DNA of 64,000 nucleotides from Actinomadura rayongensis (GCF_009831215.1 NZ_WUTW01000002.1:915440-979439), one strand, 5' to 3'. Shown: positions 1 to 8,576, counted from the first letter of the stretch. Made by a program: numbers and translations. The notes: a model not told the origin generated them from the letters alone.

Positions 1-264
1 GTCACCACCCTGCTCCAGGCCACCGCCGTCACCGACCGGTGGGGCCCTGCCGCCTACGGCACCCTGTCGGGCCTGCTCAGCGCGCCCGTCACCGTCGCCG
101 GGGCCATAGCCCCCGCCGCAGGCGCCGCCCTGGCCACCGCGCTCGGCGGCTACCCGCGCCTGTTCGCCGCCCTCACCGTCATCGCCGCCGCAGCCGCGCT
201 CCTTGCCGTCGGCAGCATCCCCGCCCGCCCGGCCGGCCGACGTCCTCCCCACCAGCGGAAGTAG
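1..264 (+). CDS. MFS transporter, C-terminal fragment (cut by window start)
   Basis: The frame is open from base 1 to a TAG at 262-264 and encodes about 87 residues. They form two hydrophobic stretches rich in Ala, Leu and Val with a short loop (GGYPRLF) between them, then a basic tail. This pattern fits the last two transmembrane helices of a 12-helix major facilitator transporter. It lies just upstream of arsR in the same direction, so it may export arsenic species or a related compound, but nothing in the fragment shows the substrate. The family call rests on hydrophobic pattern and context only. Confidence 0.6.
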   Translation, partial: VTTLLQATAVTDRWGPAAYGTLSGLLSAPVTVAGAIAPAAGAALATALGGYPRLFAALTVIAAAAALLAVGSIPARPAGRRPPHQRK

Positions 265-286
265 TGGAGAATCGCACACCGACCTC

Positions 287-306
287 ATATCATCCTCCAG
301 TGATAT
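287..306. promoter_or_regulatory. probable ArsR operator
   Basis: A perfect inverted repeat, ATATCA-N8-TGATAT, lies across the proposed arsR start. ArsR/SmtB repressors bind such imperfect AT-rich dyads and autoregulate. The AT-rich arms stand out in this GC-rich DNA. Assignment to ArsR is inference from position and symmetry. Confidence 0.6.
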
Positions 307-611
307 CAGTGGAAAGTGATGTGTTGCGGCTGCTGGCCGACCCGCTGCGCGCGCAGATCGTGTCCCTGCTCGCCCGCGAAGCGCTCTGCACCTGCCATCT
401 GATCGAGATGACCGGGGCCAAGCAGACCAACATCTCCAACCACCTGCGCGCCCTGCGCAAGGCGGGCGTGGTCGACACCGAGCCGTGCGGACGCTTCACC
501 TACTACCGGCTGCGTCCCGACGTGCTGGACGAGCTGGCCGCGCGGATGACCGAACTGGCCGACGCCGCGCGCGCCGTCCGCGCCGACGCACGAAAGAGGC
601 CCTGCACGTGA
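300..611 (+). CDS. arsR: ArsR-family arsenic-responsive repressor
   Basis: This is a winged-helix metalloregulator of about 100 residues. It reads LRLLADPLRAQIVSLL, then the metal-binding-type segment LCTCHLIE (two cysteines, as in arsenite-sensing ArsR proteins), a recognition helix NISNHLRALRKAGVV and the wing GRFTYYRL. It should repress the ars operon until arsenite binds the cysteines. GTG at 300 is used as start; GTG at 309 is equally possible because the operator-like dyad covers 287-306 and no clear ribosome site is visible. The stop overlaps the start of acr3 (GTGA), so the two are translationally coupled. Family certain, exact start not. Confidence 0.9.
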   Translation: MISVESDVLRLLADPLRAQIVSLLAREALCTCHLIEMTGAKQTNISNHLRALRKAGVVDTEPCGRFTYYRLRPDVLDELAARMTELADAARAVRADARKRPCT

Positions 612-1705
612 CCCGAACGCAGCAGGCGCGCACCGCGCCGGACGTCGTCGCGGGCCTGTCCGTCCTGGACCGGTTCCTGCCGGTGTGGATCATCGCCGCG
701 ATGGCGGCCGGGCTCGGACTCGGACGCGCCGTCCCCGGCCTGGACGACGCCCTGAGCAAGGTCGAGGCCGGGGGGATCTCGGTCCCCATCGCGCTCGGGC
801 TGCTGGTCATGATGTACCCGGTGCTGGCCAAGGTCCGCTACGACCGGCTCGACACCGTCACCGGCGACCGGCGGCTGATGCTCGCCTCGCTCGTCCTGAA
901 CTGGGTCGTCGGCCCCGCCGTCATGTTCGCTCTGGCGTGGATCTTCCTGCCCGACCTGCCCGCCTACCGGACGGGCCTGATCGTCGTCGGGCTCGCCCGC
1001 TGCATCGCGATGGTGATCATCTGGAACGACCTGGCGTGCGGGGACCGGGAGGCCGCCGCCGTCCTGGTCGCGTTGAACTCGGTGTTCCAGGTCGTCGCGT
1101 TCGGCGGGCTCGGCTGGTTCTACCTCGACGTGCTCCCCGGCTGGCTCGGCCTGGCCCAAGACGACCTGCACTTCTCCGTCGGCAAGATCGTCGTGAACGT
1201 GCTGGTGTTCCTCGGCGTCCCGCTGCTGGCCGGGTACCTCACCCGCCGCGTCGGCGAGAAGACCAAGGGCCGCGCCTGGTACGAGGCGCGATTCCTGCCC
1301 CGCATCGGGCCCGCTGCGCTGTACGGGCTGCTGTTCACCATCGTCGTCCTGTTCGCCCTCCAAGGCGACACGATCACCTCCCGGCCGGGGGACGTCGCCC
1401 GCATCGCCCTCCCCCTGCTGGCCTACTTCGCCCTCATGTGGGGCGGCTCCTTCGCCCTCGGACGCGCCATCGGCCTGCCCTACCCGCGCACCGCGACCCT
1501 GGCGTTCACGGCGGCGGGCAACAACTTCGAACTCGCCATCGCCGTCGCGATCGGCACCTTCGGCGTCACGTCCGGGCAGGCGCTGTCCGGCGTCGTCGGG
1601 CCGCTGATCGAGGTCCCCGTCCTGGTCGCCCTGGTCTACGTCTCACTGTGGCTGCGCCGCCGCTACCCCGCGGCAACGAGCCCGCCCGCGCCGGATCCAC
1701 GGTGA
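608..1705 (+). CDS. acr3: Arsenite efflux permease, ACR3 family
   Basis: The 365-residue polytopic membrane protein has about ten hydrophobic helices. Diagnostic ACR3 stretches are visible: GLARCIAMVIIWNDLACGD with the conserved Cys in a transmembrane helix, ALNSVFQVVAFGGLGWFYL, and FTAAGNNFELAIAVAIGTFG near the C terminus. ACR3 proteins expel trivalent arsenite using the proton gradient. The GTG start overlaps the arsR stop and the stop overlaps the next start, both as GTGA, so the operon is tightly coupled. The C-terminal 20 residues are basic and Pro-rich. Confidence 0.95.
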   Translation: MTRTQQARTAPDVVAGLSVLDRFLPVWIIAAMAAGLGLGRAVPGLDDALSKVEAGGISVPIALGLLVMMYPVLAKVRYDRLDTVTGDRRLMLASLVLNWVVGPAVMFALAWIFLPDLPAYRTGLIVVGLARCIAMVIIWNDLACGDREAAAVLVALNSVFQVVAFGGLGWFYLDVLPGWLGLAQDDLHFSVGKIVVNVLVFLGVPLLAGYLTRRVGEKTKGRAWYEARFLPRIGPAALYGLLFTIVVLFALQGDTITSRPGDVARIALPLLAYFALMWGGSFALGRAIGLPYPRTATLAFTAAGNNFELAIAVAIGTFGVTSGQALSGVVGPLIEVPVLVALVYVSLWLRRRYPAATSPPAPDPR

Positions 1706-1893
1706 CCACCGCGCATCCGGTCTTCGACCGCATCGCCGCCTGGCTCACCGAACGCCTCCACGGCCCGGTCTCGGCGGAAACCGCCCGGCGACTGGTCGTG
1801 GACTCCTACGACCGGCTGCGCACCCACGCACGCGTGGACACCCACCTCGTCACCGACCTGCTCGCCGACCTCGATCAGCAAGGAACGCGATGA
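1702..1893 (+). CDS. Small three-helix-bundle partner of arsenate reductase
   Basis: A 63-residue, mostly helical protein (FDRIAAWLTERLHG, AETARRLVVDSYDRLR, THLVTDLLADL). It resembles the N-terminal three-helix dimerisation domain that is fused to arsenate reductase or low-molecular-weight phosphatase domains in many actinobacteria. Here it is a separate gene overlapped at both ends (GTGA with acr3, ATGA with arsC). A role in dimerising or docking ArsC is inference from that known fusion. It could instead be the remnant of a gene split. Confidence 0.75.
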   Translation: MTTAHPVFDRIAAWLTERLHGPVSAETARRLVVDSYDRLRTHARVDTHLVTDLLADLDQQGTR

Positions 1894-2318
1894 CCGACAA
1901 GCCCAGCGTCCTGTTCGTCTGCGTCCACAACGCCGGACGCTCCCAGATGGCCGCCACCTACCTCACCCACCTCGCCGGCGACCGCGTCGACGTTCGCTCC
2001 GCAGGCTCTGCACCCGCCGACCACATCAACCCCGCCGTCGTTGCCGCGATGGCCGAAGAAGGCATCGACCTGTCCGCCGAGACCCCCAAGGTCCTCACCG
2101 CGGACGCCGTCCGAGCCTCCGACGTCGTCATCACGATGGGCTGCGGCGACGCCTGCCCCATCTTCCCCGGCAAGCGCTACCTCGACTGGATACTCGACGA
2201 CCCCGCCGGACACGGCATCGACGCCGTCCGCCCCATCCGCGACGAGATCCGCACCCGCGTCCAGACCCTGATCACCGAACTCACCGACCCGGCGACCCGC
2301 CGACCACCGCAAGCTTGA
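1890..2318 (+). CDS. arsC: Arsenate reductase, low-molecular-weight phosphatase type
   Basis: The 142-residue enzyme reduces arsenate to arsenite for export by ACR3. The P-loop CVHNAGRS (Cys11 to Arg17, C-X5-R) is the phosphatase-type active site. MGCGDACPIFPG supplies the resolving Cys pair at about 85 and 89, and LDDPAG near residue 103 gives the acid Asp-Pro. This is the thioredoxin- or mycothiol-type fold, not the glutaredoxin type; which reductant is used cannot be read from the sequence. It is last in the ars operon and its start overlaps the small helical gene by ATGA. Confidence 0.93.
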   Translation: MTDKPSVLFVCVHNAGRSQMAATYLTHLAGDRVDVRSAGSAPADHINPAVVAAMAEEGIDLSAETPKVLTADAVRASDVVITMGCGDACPIFPGKRYLDWILDDPAGHGIDAVRPIRDEIRTRVQTLITELTDPATRRPPQA

Positions 2319-2854
2319 CGGAACTCCCGATCGGCGGACGACCCACCTCACGGCGCCGGGTCGAGCGTGAAATCCGGCACGTTGGGCGAGCGGTTCGTGA
2401 CGGCGCTCGGACACACCATTTGCGCATGTGGAGGCCCGAACAATCCGAGCCTCCGCAAGCTTTTTCCGGGAGTAGTGGGCCACCTTCAGGCCGAGCGCCC
2501 TGTGGGCGTCCACGCATCCGGCCGCGCAAGGACTCCCGCCCGCGTCAGCCTGACCGGCGTCGATCCGGCCGTTCATCGTCACCGGCGCCGACGCCGGAGC
2601 CCCGCTCATCCTCACCGCCGACGGCCGCGTCATCGTCCCGGCCGAGAGCCGCTGACGTCCCACCGCGCCCGGCCGACCGCCCCGGCGGCCGTCTCGCCCC
2701 CGCCCGGGCCGCTGCAGTGCCCGCCGTGTCTGGAATGGTCCTCGTACTGCTTGGGCACCCGTGACCGACCGGACCGCCGCACCCCCCGGACGCGTAGGGG
2801 CCGGAGTGGTGGCCGCCGTGCATGGTTACATGACCTTTGAAGGTATGGAGGGCG
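2319..2854. other. Intergenic region with possible gene remnant
   Basis: No convincing gene is seen. A short open stretch at 2554-2655 on the plus strand ends in a protein-like tail (GADAGAPLILTADGRVIVPA) before a TGA, but has no start or upstream homologous body, so it may be the decayed end of a lost gene. No strong terminator hairpin after arsC was found. Confidence 0.3.
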
Positions 2855-3535
2855 GTGATCGCCGTCGTGGGATTCGTGCTCGACCAGGTCAGCGTCCGGA
2901 AGGGCGCGGTACAGATCCTGTCGGAGGTGTCCGCGCAGATCCCGGCGGCGATGTGCACCGCCGTGGTGGGGCCGAGCGGGGCAGGAAAATCCACCCTGTT
3001 GCGCCTGCTGAATCGCCTGGAGGAGCCCGACACCGGCCGGGTGCTGCTGGACGGCACGCCCTTGCCCGCCTACGACGTGCGGGCGCTGCGCCGACGGGTC
3101 GGCCTGGTCGCCCAGCGGCCGACCCTGCTCACCGAGGACGTCGCCGCGGAACTGCGGGTCGGCCGCCCGGACCTCGTACGGCACCGGGCCGTGGAGGTGC
3201 TCGCGCGAGTCGGGCTGGACGAGAGCTTCCTGGATCGGGCGACCTCGGGACTGTCGGGCGGCGAGGCCCAGCGGGTCTGCCTGGCCCGTGCGCTGGCGGT
3301 CGACCCGCAGGCGCTGCTCCTGGACGAGCCGACGTCCGCACTGGACGGCGTCAGCGCCCGCGCCATCAACCGGACGATCACGGATTTCGTCGCCGACGGC
3401 GGGACCGCGGTGCTGGTCAGCCACCATCTCGACCAGGCCCTCCGCATCAGCGGGTTCGCGCTCGTGCTGCGAGCGGGCCGCCTGGTGGAGTGCGGCGAGC
3501 CCGGTTCCCTGGACTATCCGGGGACGGCGGCGTGA
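2855..3535 (+). CDS. fetA: ABC transporter ATPase, FetA/YbbL-like
   Basis: A compact ABC ATPase of about 226 residues. It has Walker A GPSGAGKST, Q-loop VAQRP, signature LSGGEAQR, Walker B ALLLDEPTSALD and the switch His in LVSHH. Its immediate, overlapping partner is a FetB-like membrane protein, so it probably powers the FetAB-type exporter linked to iron or metal homeostasis in E. coli. Start choice is uncertain: GTG 2855 is very close to the GGAGGG at 2847-2852, and GTG 2867 is better spaced but shortens the first strand. Confidence 0.85.
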   Translation: MIAVVGFVLDQVSVRKGAVQILSEVSAQIPAAMCTAVVGPSGAGKSTLLRLLNRLEEPDTGRVLLDGTPLPAYDVRALRRRVGLVAQRPTLLTEDVAAELRVGRPDLVRHRAVEVLARVGLDESFLDRATSGLSGGEAQRVCLARALAVDPQALLLDEPTSALDGVSARAINRTITDFVADGGTAVLVSHHLDQALRISGFALVLRAGRLVECGEPGSLDYPGTAA

Positions 3536-4302
3536 CCGCCCCGGCCGTGCCCGGTTGGCCGGGAGTCGCCGCGTCGGCCGCGCTGGTGGCGGTCGCGGCG
3601 CTGGCCGCCGCGCGCGCCCGGCTCGCGATGTCGCGTGAACTGGTCGTCGCGGCGGTACGGGCGGCGGTTCAGTTGGTCGCGGTCGGCGCCGTCCTCGCCG
3701 CCCTGTTCGCCCATGGCGGCCTGCCGGGCGCGGCCGGATGGATCGCGGTGATGGTCGTGGTCGCGGGGCAGGTGGCCGCCCGGCGGGCGCGCGGTCTGCC
3801 GCGCGCCCGTGGCGTGGCCACGCTCGCGGTCGCGGCCGGCACCGCGGGCACCCTGGCCACGCTCACGTCGCTGGCCGTCATCGACCTGCGGCCACACGTG
3901 CTGGTCCCGGTGGGCGGGATGGTCGTGTCCACCGCGATGCAGGCCACCGCCCTCACCCTGGCCCGGCTCCGCGACGAAGCGGCGGCGTGCCGTCCGGCCA
4001 TCGAGGCGCGTCTCAGCCTGGGGCTGAGCGCGCGGGCGGCGTTCGCCCCGCACACCGGCCGCGCCGTGCGCACCGCGCTGATCCCGTCCGTGGACGCCAC
4101 CAAGGTCGTCGGGCTGATCAGCCTGCCCGGCGCGATGACCGGCCTGATCCTGGCGGGCGTGGATCCGGTGACCGCGATCCGGTACCAGATCGTGGTGATG
4201 TACATGCTCCTGGCCGCCGCGGCGCTGGCCGCGTTCACCGCCGCCCGCCTGGCCGACGCCGTCCTGTTCGACGACGCCGAGCGGCTGCGCGACCTGCGCT
4301 GA
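3532..4302 (+). CDS. fetB: ABC transporter permease, FetB/YbbM family
   Basis: The 256-residue membrane protein has about six to seven helices. Family-specific stretches are visible: SRELVVAAVRAAVQLVAVG, VGGMVVSTAMQATAL, and TALIPSVDATKVVGLISLPG followed by AMTGLILAGVDPVTAIRYQ. It matches the UPF0014/FetB permeases that pair with a FetA ATPase. GTG start overlaps the fetA stop (GTGA). Substrate is not shown by the sequence; iron export is known only for the E. coli pair. Confidence 0.88.
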   Translation: MTAPAVPGWPGVAASAALVAVAALAAARARLAMSRELVVAAVRAAVQLVAVGAVLAALFAHGGLPGAAGWIAVMVVVAGQVAARRARGLPRARGVATLAVAAGTAGTLATLTSLAVIDLRPHVLVPVGGMVVSTAMQATALTLARLRDEAAACRPAIEARLSLGLSARAAFAPHTGRAVRTALIPSVDATKVVGLISLPGAMTGLILAGVDPVTAIRYQIVVMYMLLAAAALAAFTAARLADAVLFDDAERLRDLR

Positions 4303-4444
4303 CACGGCGGCTCAGCGATGACGCGGACGCTCTGTCGGCGCTATGCACCTCCCAGGCGGCGGAACCGGCGCGGTCTCCAGGCCGCCGCAGCGTCCCACTC
4401 TTCGGGGACGGCGCCGCGCCGCGCGGGTGCGTCCTCTCGAAGAA

Positions 4445-5569
4445 TCAGCGGATGCGGTGTCCCTTGATCCAGACGCCTTTGATGCGGGCGGTCGCGGTGA
4501 TGTCCCGGGTGGGGTCGCCGTCGACGAGCAGGAGGTCGGCGCGGCGGCCGGGCTCGATGGTGCCTCGGTCGGGGAGTGCGAAGACCTCGGCGGCGGTGAC
4601 GGTCGCGGCGCGCAGGGCCTGGACCGGTGTGAGTCCGGCTTCGACGAGGAGTCCGAGTTCGTCGTGCAGGCTTTTCCCCGCCGGTGGGGAGAAGGGCGCC
4701 GTCGGGTCCTGGTTGGCGTCGGTGCCGGCGATGATCGTCACACCTGCCGCGAGGTAGGCGGCGGTGGAGTTGCGGGCGCTGGCGTATTCCAGCTTGGGCA
4801 TCAGCTTGACCGCTCCCAGGGCGCGGAAGAGCGGGCGTCGGCCGAGAGTGGAGGTCAGTCCGCGCATCATGGTCAGGGTCGGCGAGACCACGATGCCCTT
4901 GGCCGCCACCTCGCTCGCCACTCCGGGGTCCAGCGCCCCGGCGATGGGGGCGTGGGTGAGGATGTCGACGCCCGCGGTGACGGCCGTCCGGATCGAGACC
5001 GGGGTCAGGGCGTGGGCGATCACCTTGAGGCCCCTGGCGTGGGCGCGCTCGACCAGCGCCGCGATCACGTCGGGGGGCAGCGCGTTGGTGCCCGGCTGCT
5101 TGGGGTCCTCGATGATGATCTTGATGTAGTCGACGGCATCGCGGGCCTGGTCGTCGATGAACCGGTCGGCGTCCGCGACGTCGGCGATCGCCATGGACTC
5201 GGGGTAGCCCATCTTCCTGGTCTGCGTCGACTTCGGCGCCACGGCCGGGTACCCGGCGCTGTAGAGATCGGTCACGCGGTCGCAATGGCGGAGCTTCAGC
5301 AGCGACTCGGGGTTCGGGGAGGCCATGTCCAGGACGGTGGTCACGCCCCAGCGCCCGTAGGTCTCCAGGTCCTCCAGGGTCTCGACGTGGACGTGCGTGT
5401 CGATCAGCCCGGGCAGCAGCGTCGCCCCGGAGCCGTCCACGACCTGCTCGGGTGCCGTGATCTCGTCGCGGATCAGTCCGTTCTCAACAGAGACCGTTCG
5501 GGGGCCGGTGAGCTGATGGCCGTCGAAGACCCGGACGTTGGTGATCGTCGTACTGCCTGCGTCCTGCAT
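4445..5569 (-). CDS. Amidohydrolase-family metal-dependent hydrolase
   Basis: A 374-residue amidohydrolase of the imidazolonepropionase/prolidase-like group. Metal and catalytic residues are visible: His59 and His61 in LIDTHVHV, Lys150 in DYIKIIIED, His186 in VIAHA, His206 in LTHAP and Asp284 in AGTDAN. The C terminus closes the beta sandwich (GTIEPGRRADLLLVDGDP). No signal peptide, so cytoplasmic; substrate unknown. ATG 5569 is chosen because GGAG sits five bases upstream; an in-frame start nine codons earlier has no ribosome site. It is divergent from the LysR gene, which may control it. Confidence 0.88.
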   Translation of the reverse strand: MQDAGSTTITNVRVFDGHQLTGPRTVSVENGLIRDEITAPEQVVDGSGATLLPGLIDTHVHVETLEDLETYGRWGVTTVLDMASPNPESLLKLRHCDRVTDLYSAGYPAVAPKSTQTRKMGYPESMAIADVADADRFIDDQARDAVDYIKIIIEDPKQPGTNALPPDVIAALVERAHARGLKVIAHALTPVSIRTAVTAGVDILTHAPIAGALDPGVASEVAAKGIVVSPTLTMMRGLTSTLGRRPLFRALGAVKLMPKLEYASARNSTAAYLAAGVTIIAGTDANQDPTAPFSPPAGKSLHDELGLLVEAGLTPVQALRAATVTAAEVFALPDRGTIEPGRRADLLLVDGDPTRDITATARIKGVWIKGHRIR

Positions 5570-5809
5570 GACAACTCCATCAAGCGCGTGGGGCATTCGA
5601 ACTGTTGGTGGTGAGGTCGGCCAGAGGCGCGGCCGTCACGTTCGCTTCGGCCGGTCGAACGCGGACTGCTCGACGTCCTTCTCCAGCTCGCTGCCCTTGG
5701 TGGCGAGGATGCGGGCCATCCGGCACGCCCCCATTCTGCGCCGGGGCGACCGATCGGTCCAATGGATGAATACGATGAATCAATCGTTTTGGCGAAAGAA
5801 TGGAGCGCC

Positions 5810-6712
5810 ATGGAGCTGCGTCACCTGCGCTACTTCGTGGCGGTCGCCGAGGAGCGGCACTTCGGCCGCGCGGCGGAGCGGCTGCACGTGACGCAGTCCA
5901 CGCTCAGCACCCAGGTGCAGGCGCTGGAGCGCGAGGTCGGAGGCCCGCTGCTCCGCCGCACCAGCCGACGCGTGGAACTCACCGAGGCAGGGGAACTCCT
6001 GCTCACCCACGCCCGCCACACGCTCGCCCACGCAGCCCATTCCCTGCACGTCGCCCGCCAGTCGATCCAGGGCAAGACGGGCTTGGTGCGAATCGGCTTC
6101 TCCGGCGTCGCCGTCCTGCAAGGACATCTGATCGCGGACATGCACGCCTTCCACCAGGCCAACCCGGCCACGGAACTCACCCTGACCGAACTTCCCCCCG
6201 CGGCCCAGGTCACCGCCGTACGCGACGGCACACTCGACGTCGGATACTGCCCGCGCCTGGGACTCGGCGACACCGATGGGCTCGCCCTTCGGCCCCGCGC
6301 CGCCGCGACCCCGCTGTCGGTCGCGCTGCGGCACGACCACGAGCTGGCCGCCGCGTCCGCCCTCTCGGTCGCCGATCTGGCCCACTGGGATTTGGTGATC
6401 TACGCGACCAGGGAAGAAGAAGGACAGGTGCTCGCCCAGCTCGGGCCCGAGACCGATCGGCCCCGCTCCCGCGTCCATACGGTCACCGGAACCCTGGCCG
6501 CCCTCACTTTCGCCGCCGCCGGGATGGGCGTGGCCGTGGTTCCCGCCTCCGTAAATCGCATCGACCTGCCCGACATCACCTACCGGCGGCTCACCATCAC
6601 CTCCGGCCCGGACCTGCTGATCATCAGCCGGACCGACGAACTGTCCGGCCCCGTCCGGGCCTTCCTCAGCCACGGCGGGAAGGCCGAGCCCCGGCCGCCC
6701 CTCGAAACGTGA
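5810..6712 (+). CDS. LysR-family transcriptional regulator
   Basis: The 300-residue protein has an N-terminal winged helix (MELRHLRYFVAVAEERHFGRA, then VTQSTLSTQVQALEREVGGPL) and a two-lobed effector domain (LVRIGFSG to the C terminus). ATG 5810 is preferred over an upstream ATG because the canonical LysR start MELRHL follows GGAG at 5802-5805. It probably regulates the divergent amidohydrolase, as LysR proteins often do, with the 240-bp gap as operator region. The last 72 codons and the DNA just beyond are duplicated at 14105-14348, where they form the tail of an unrelated gene. Confidence 0.93.
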   Translation: MELRHLRYFVAVAEERHFGRAAERLHVTQSTLSTQVQALEREVGGPLLRRTSRRVELTEAGELLLTHARHTLAHAAHSLHVARQSIQGKTGLVRIGFSGVAVLQGHLIADMHAFHQANPATELTLTELPPAAQVTAVRDGTLDVGYCPRLGLGDTDGLALRPRAAATPLSVALRHDHELAAASALSVADLAHWDLVIYATREEEGQVLAQLGPETDRPRSRVHTVTGTLAALTFAAAGMGVAVVPASVNRIDLPDITYRRLTITSGPDLLIISRTDELSGPVRAFLSHGGKAEPRPPLET

Positions 6713-6740
6713 GCATTCCGGGGACATGCCCGTTCCGGCG
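6497..6740 (+). repeat. Duplicated segment, copy A (LysR C terminus plus downstream)
   Basis: This 244-bp stretch matches 14105-14348 over its full length without gaps, at roughly 90% identity by eye. It begins at GCCGCCCTC and ends at GTTCCGGCG in both copies. Copy A sits in the complete LysR gene and is presumably the source. Confidence 0.9.
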
Positions 6741-6800
6741 TTGGCCGTGACAGCTTTGGGACACCCTGCTGACCCACGATCGGATGCATGCCCGATCAGC

Positions 6801-6832
6801 CGGTCCGGGCCGACGTTCCTCGACCCGGACCG
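6801..6832. terminator. Hairpin between convergent genes
   Basis: CGGTCCGGG at 6801-6809 pairs with CCCGGACCG at 6824-6832, followed by a short T run. It lies between the LysR gene and the convergent BldC-like gene and could end transcripts from both sides. Confidence 0.6.
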
Positions 6833-6854
6833 TTTCCGCGTCATCGTGCCGGTG

Positions 6855-7193
6855 TCATCCCCCGCTGAGGACGCGGATCGCAGCGCCGGCGTCGCCGTCG
6901 AAGTAGTCGCGGACGACACCGCGCAGCACGGCGCGGGCGCGTCCGGTCACCGCGAGCCTCGGCTCCTCGGCCGGGTCGACGTCGTTTTCCGGCGCGGTCG
7001 CGCTCTTGCCCTGCAACAGCTCGTGGATCTCCTCCGCGTGGTACCGGCGGTGCCCGGACGGAAGGGTGACCGGGTTCAGGGTTCCCGACCTGGCCCAGCG
7101 GGTGACCGTCTTCGGATCGACGCGGAAGAAGTTCGCCACCTCCGCCGGGGTGTACAGGGTCGGCTGCTGCGGTTCTTTGGATTTCTTCGCCAT
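6855..7193 (-). CDS. BldC-like MerR-type helix-turn-helix protein
   Basis: A 112-residue protein with a single MerR-like DNA-binding domain at about 13-60: LYTPAEVANFFRVDPKTVTRWA, with the wing SGHRRYHAEEIHELL. BldC of Streptomyces has the same architecture, a lone MerR-like domain that binds DNA cooperatively and controls development, but is shorter (about 68 residues). This homologue has a 50-residue C-terminal extension ending in a short helical segment (AVLRGVVRDYFDGDAG). No clear ribosome site precedes the ATG. It may be BldC or one of its paralogues; the extension argues for a paralogue. Confidence 0.82.
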   Translation of the reverse strand: MAKKSKEPQQPTLYTPAEVANFFRVDPKTVTRWARSGTLNPVTLPSGHRRYHAEEIHELLQGKSATAPENDVDPAEEPRLAVTGRARAVLRGVVRDYFDGDAGAAIRVLSGG

Positions 7194-7489
7194 GGTCGTT
7201 GTTCCGGTTCTCGGTTCGGATCTTTCTTCGGACGTTCGTTCTGGACGGACCTGCCGGGCCTTGTCGATTCACCGAGCGGTTCGCGCTCTGTTTCCTCGCA
7301 CACGGCCCGCAGGGGACGTGCGGGCAGTGATCCTGGCTCTCCCGCCGGGGGCTGATCTTCTGCCCGGGTCGATTCGGTAGGGGGCCGCCAGGCGTCCGGC
7401 TCTCTGCGCGGGCGCCCGGCGGCCCCGGGGACTCCGACGCCGTCCCGTCCCCGCCCAGCGGGACGGCGCGGGAGAAGCGCGGCGCGCGA

Positions 7490-7669
7490 TCAGGAGCCGC
7501 GGCCGAGCGGACGGCGCTTCCGGGAGCGCGGACGGCCTGCGGCCCGCCGACCCCAGCGCCGGACCGCAGGCCGGGTGAGCGCGCCCAGCAGGTAGCCGAA
7601 CGCCACGGCGAAGGCGATCCCGACCGTCACCCGGACGGCGATCGCGGCCGGTCCCGACGCCGTCAGCAC
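7490..7669 (-). CDS. Small membrane protein (59 residues)
   Basis: GTG at 7669 opens a 59-residue frame with one hydrophobic helix (AIAVRVTVGIAFAVAFGYLLGAL) and a very basic tail (about 12 Arg/Lys in the last 30 residues). Its start overlaps the stop of the upstream gene by 7 bases, so it looks like the third gene of an operon with the 8121-8576 ATPase. Positive-inside rule places the tail in the cytoplasm. Function unknown. Confidence 0.65.
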   Translation of the reverse strand: MLTASGPAAIAVRVTVGIAFAVAFGYLLGALTRPAVRRWGRRAAGRPRSRKRRPLGRGS

Positions 7670-8124
7670 GATTCCTCACGGGGCGTGACGAGAGACGTCC
7701 CGTGCGTCCGGAACCACAGCCAGGCACCGGCCGCGACCACCGTGAGCACCCCGAGCCCGGCCGTTGCTCTGTGCACCGCCCGCCGACGCACGATCGGCGG
7801 AGCAGGCCGGGACACGGGACGCACCGCGCCGCGGGAAACGCGCTGCGCCGTGAACTCCCACGCGCGGACGAACTCGGGGTCGTCCTCGGGCGCGGCACCG
7901 GCCGGATCGGCGGGACGGCTGAGCAGCTCCGCGATCAGGTCGAACGCGTCCGGGTCGACGTCGTGGAGCGCGTCGAGCAGTTCGAGCGCGCCCCGGCCCG
8001 ACACCGCGACGCGGTCTTCGGCCGGGGAGTGGGCGAGCCACATCCCGTCGGCGTCGATCGCCAACCGCCAGCGCGGGAAGAAGCTGCGCAGGAGCACGAG
8101 CAGATGCCCGTCGGGATGAGTCAC
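7663..8124 (-). CDS. Hypothetical protein with C-terminal membrane anchor
   Basis: The 153-residue protein begins VTHPDGHLLVLL (GTG 8124, overlapping the stop of the ATPase gene by GTGA). The N-terminal 50 residues form a short mixed fold (RWRLAIDADGMWLAH), followed by an acidic helical segment (LELLDALHDVDPDAFDLIAELL) and a single transmembrane helix near the C terminus (LGVLTVVAAGAWLWF). I do not recognise the family. Its coupling to an anti-sigma-type ATPase gene suggests a membrane-tethered partner of that regulator. Confidence 0.75.
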   Translation of the reverse strand: MTHPDGHLLVLLRSFFPRWRLAIDADGMWLAHSPAEDRVAVSGRGALELLDALHDVDPDAFDLIAELLSRPADPAGAAPEDDPEFVRAWEFTAQRVSRGAVRPVSRPAPPIVRRRAVHRATAGLGVLTVVAAGAWLWFRTHGTSLVTPREESC

Positions 8125-8576
8125 CGGGGCCGCCCGCAGGCGAGAGCCGCGCAGACCCACTTGCCGCGCGGTGGCGTCCGCTCGACCCAGTAGGCCGAAC
8201 TCAGGCTCTGGACGATCGTCAGACCCCAGCCGCCGTTGTCGTCCCAATTGTCCGCGCTGAGGTCCAGCGTTTCCAACGACAACTCCACCTGCTGCGGGCA
8301 AGGGAGCGCGACATCGCAGTCCCACACCGCCAGAATCACTTTTCGTCCCTCGACCCGCGCGTGGACCTTGATCCTGTCCAGGACGCCGGACACTTCGATC
8401 GCATTCGCCATTAGCTCCCCTACAATCAAGATCGCATCGGCGACGAGTTCGGAGCAATTCCAGCGAACCAGGGCATTTCCGACCCGATCGGGTGCGAGGC
8501 CGACAGCCGACGTCGATGTCGGAAACTGCCCGGTCACCGCCAGAACGGCGGACGTTGCTGACATCGCCCACCACAC
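8121..8576 (-). CDS. ATP-binding protein, RsbW/SpoIIAB-like serine kinase fold
   Basis: A 151-residue GHKL-type ATPase. The N box is ELVADAILIVGELMANAIEV, and the G region is DNGGWGLTIVQSLSS followed by YWVERTPPRGKWV. Such short proteins occur all over actinobacterial genomes next to HTH-DUF5753 and DUF397 genes and are thought to act as anti-sigma-like regulators. GTG 8576 follows AAGGGGGT directly; ATG 8564 is an alternative start with wider spacing. It is divergent from the HTH gene at 8682 and leads a three-gene operon. Confidence 0.85.
   Translation of the reverse strand: MWWAMSATSAVLAVTGQFPTSTSAVGLAPDRVGNALVRWNCSELVADAILIVGELMANAIEVSGVLDRIKVHARVEGRKVILAVWDCDVALPCPQQVELSLETLDLSADNWDDNGGWGLTIVQSLSSAYWVERTPPRGKWVCAALACGRPR

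Noticed and set aside
2367..2840. 157-codon plus-strand frame after arsC
   Set aside because: Arg/Pro/His-rich low-complexity translation, no ribosome site, overlapping frames on both strands similar.
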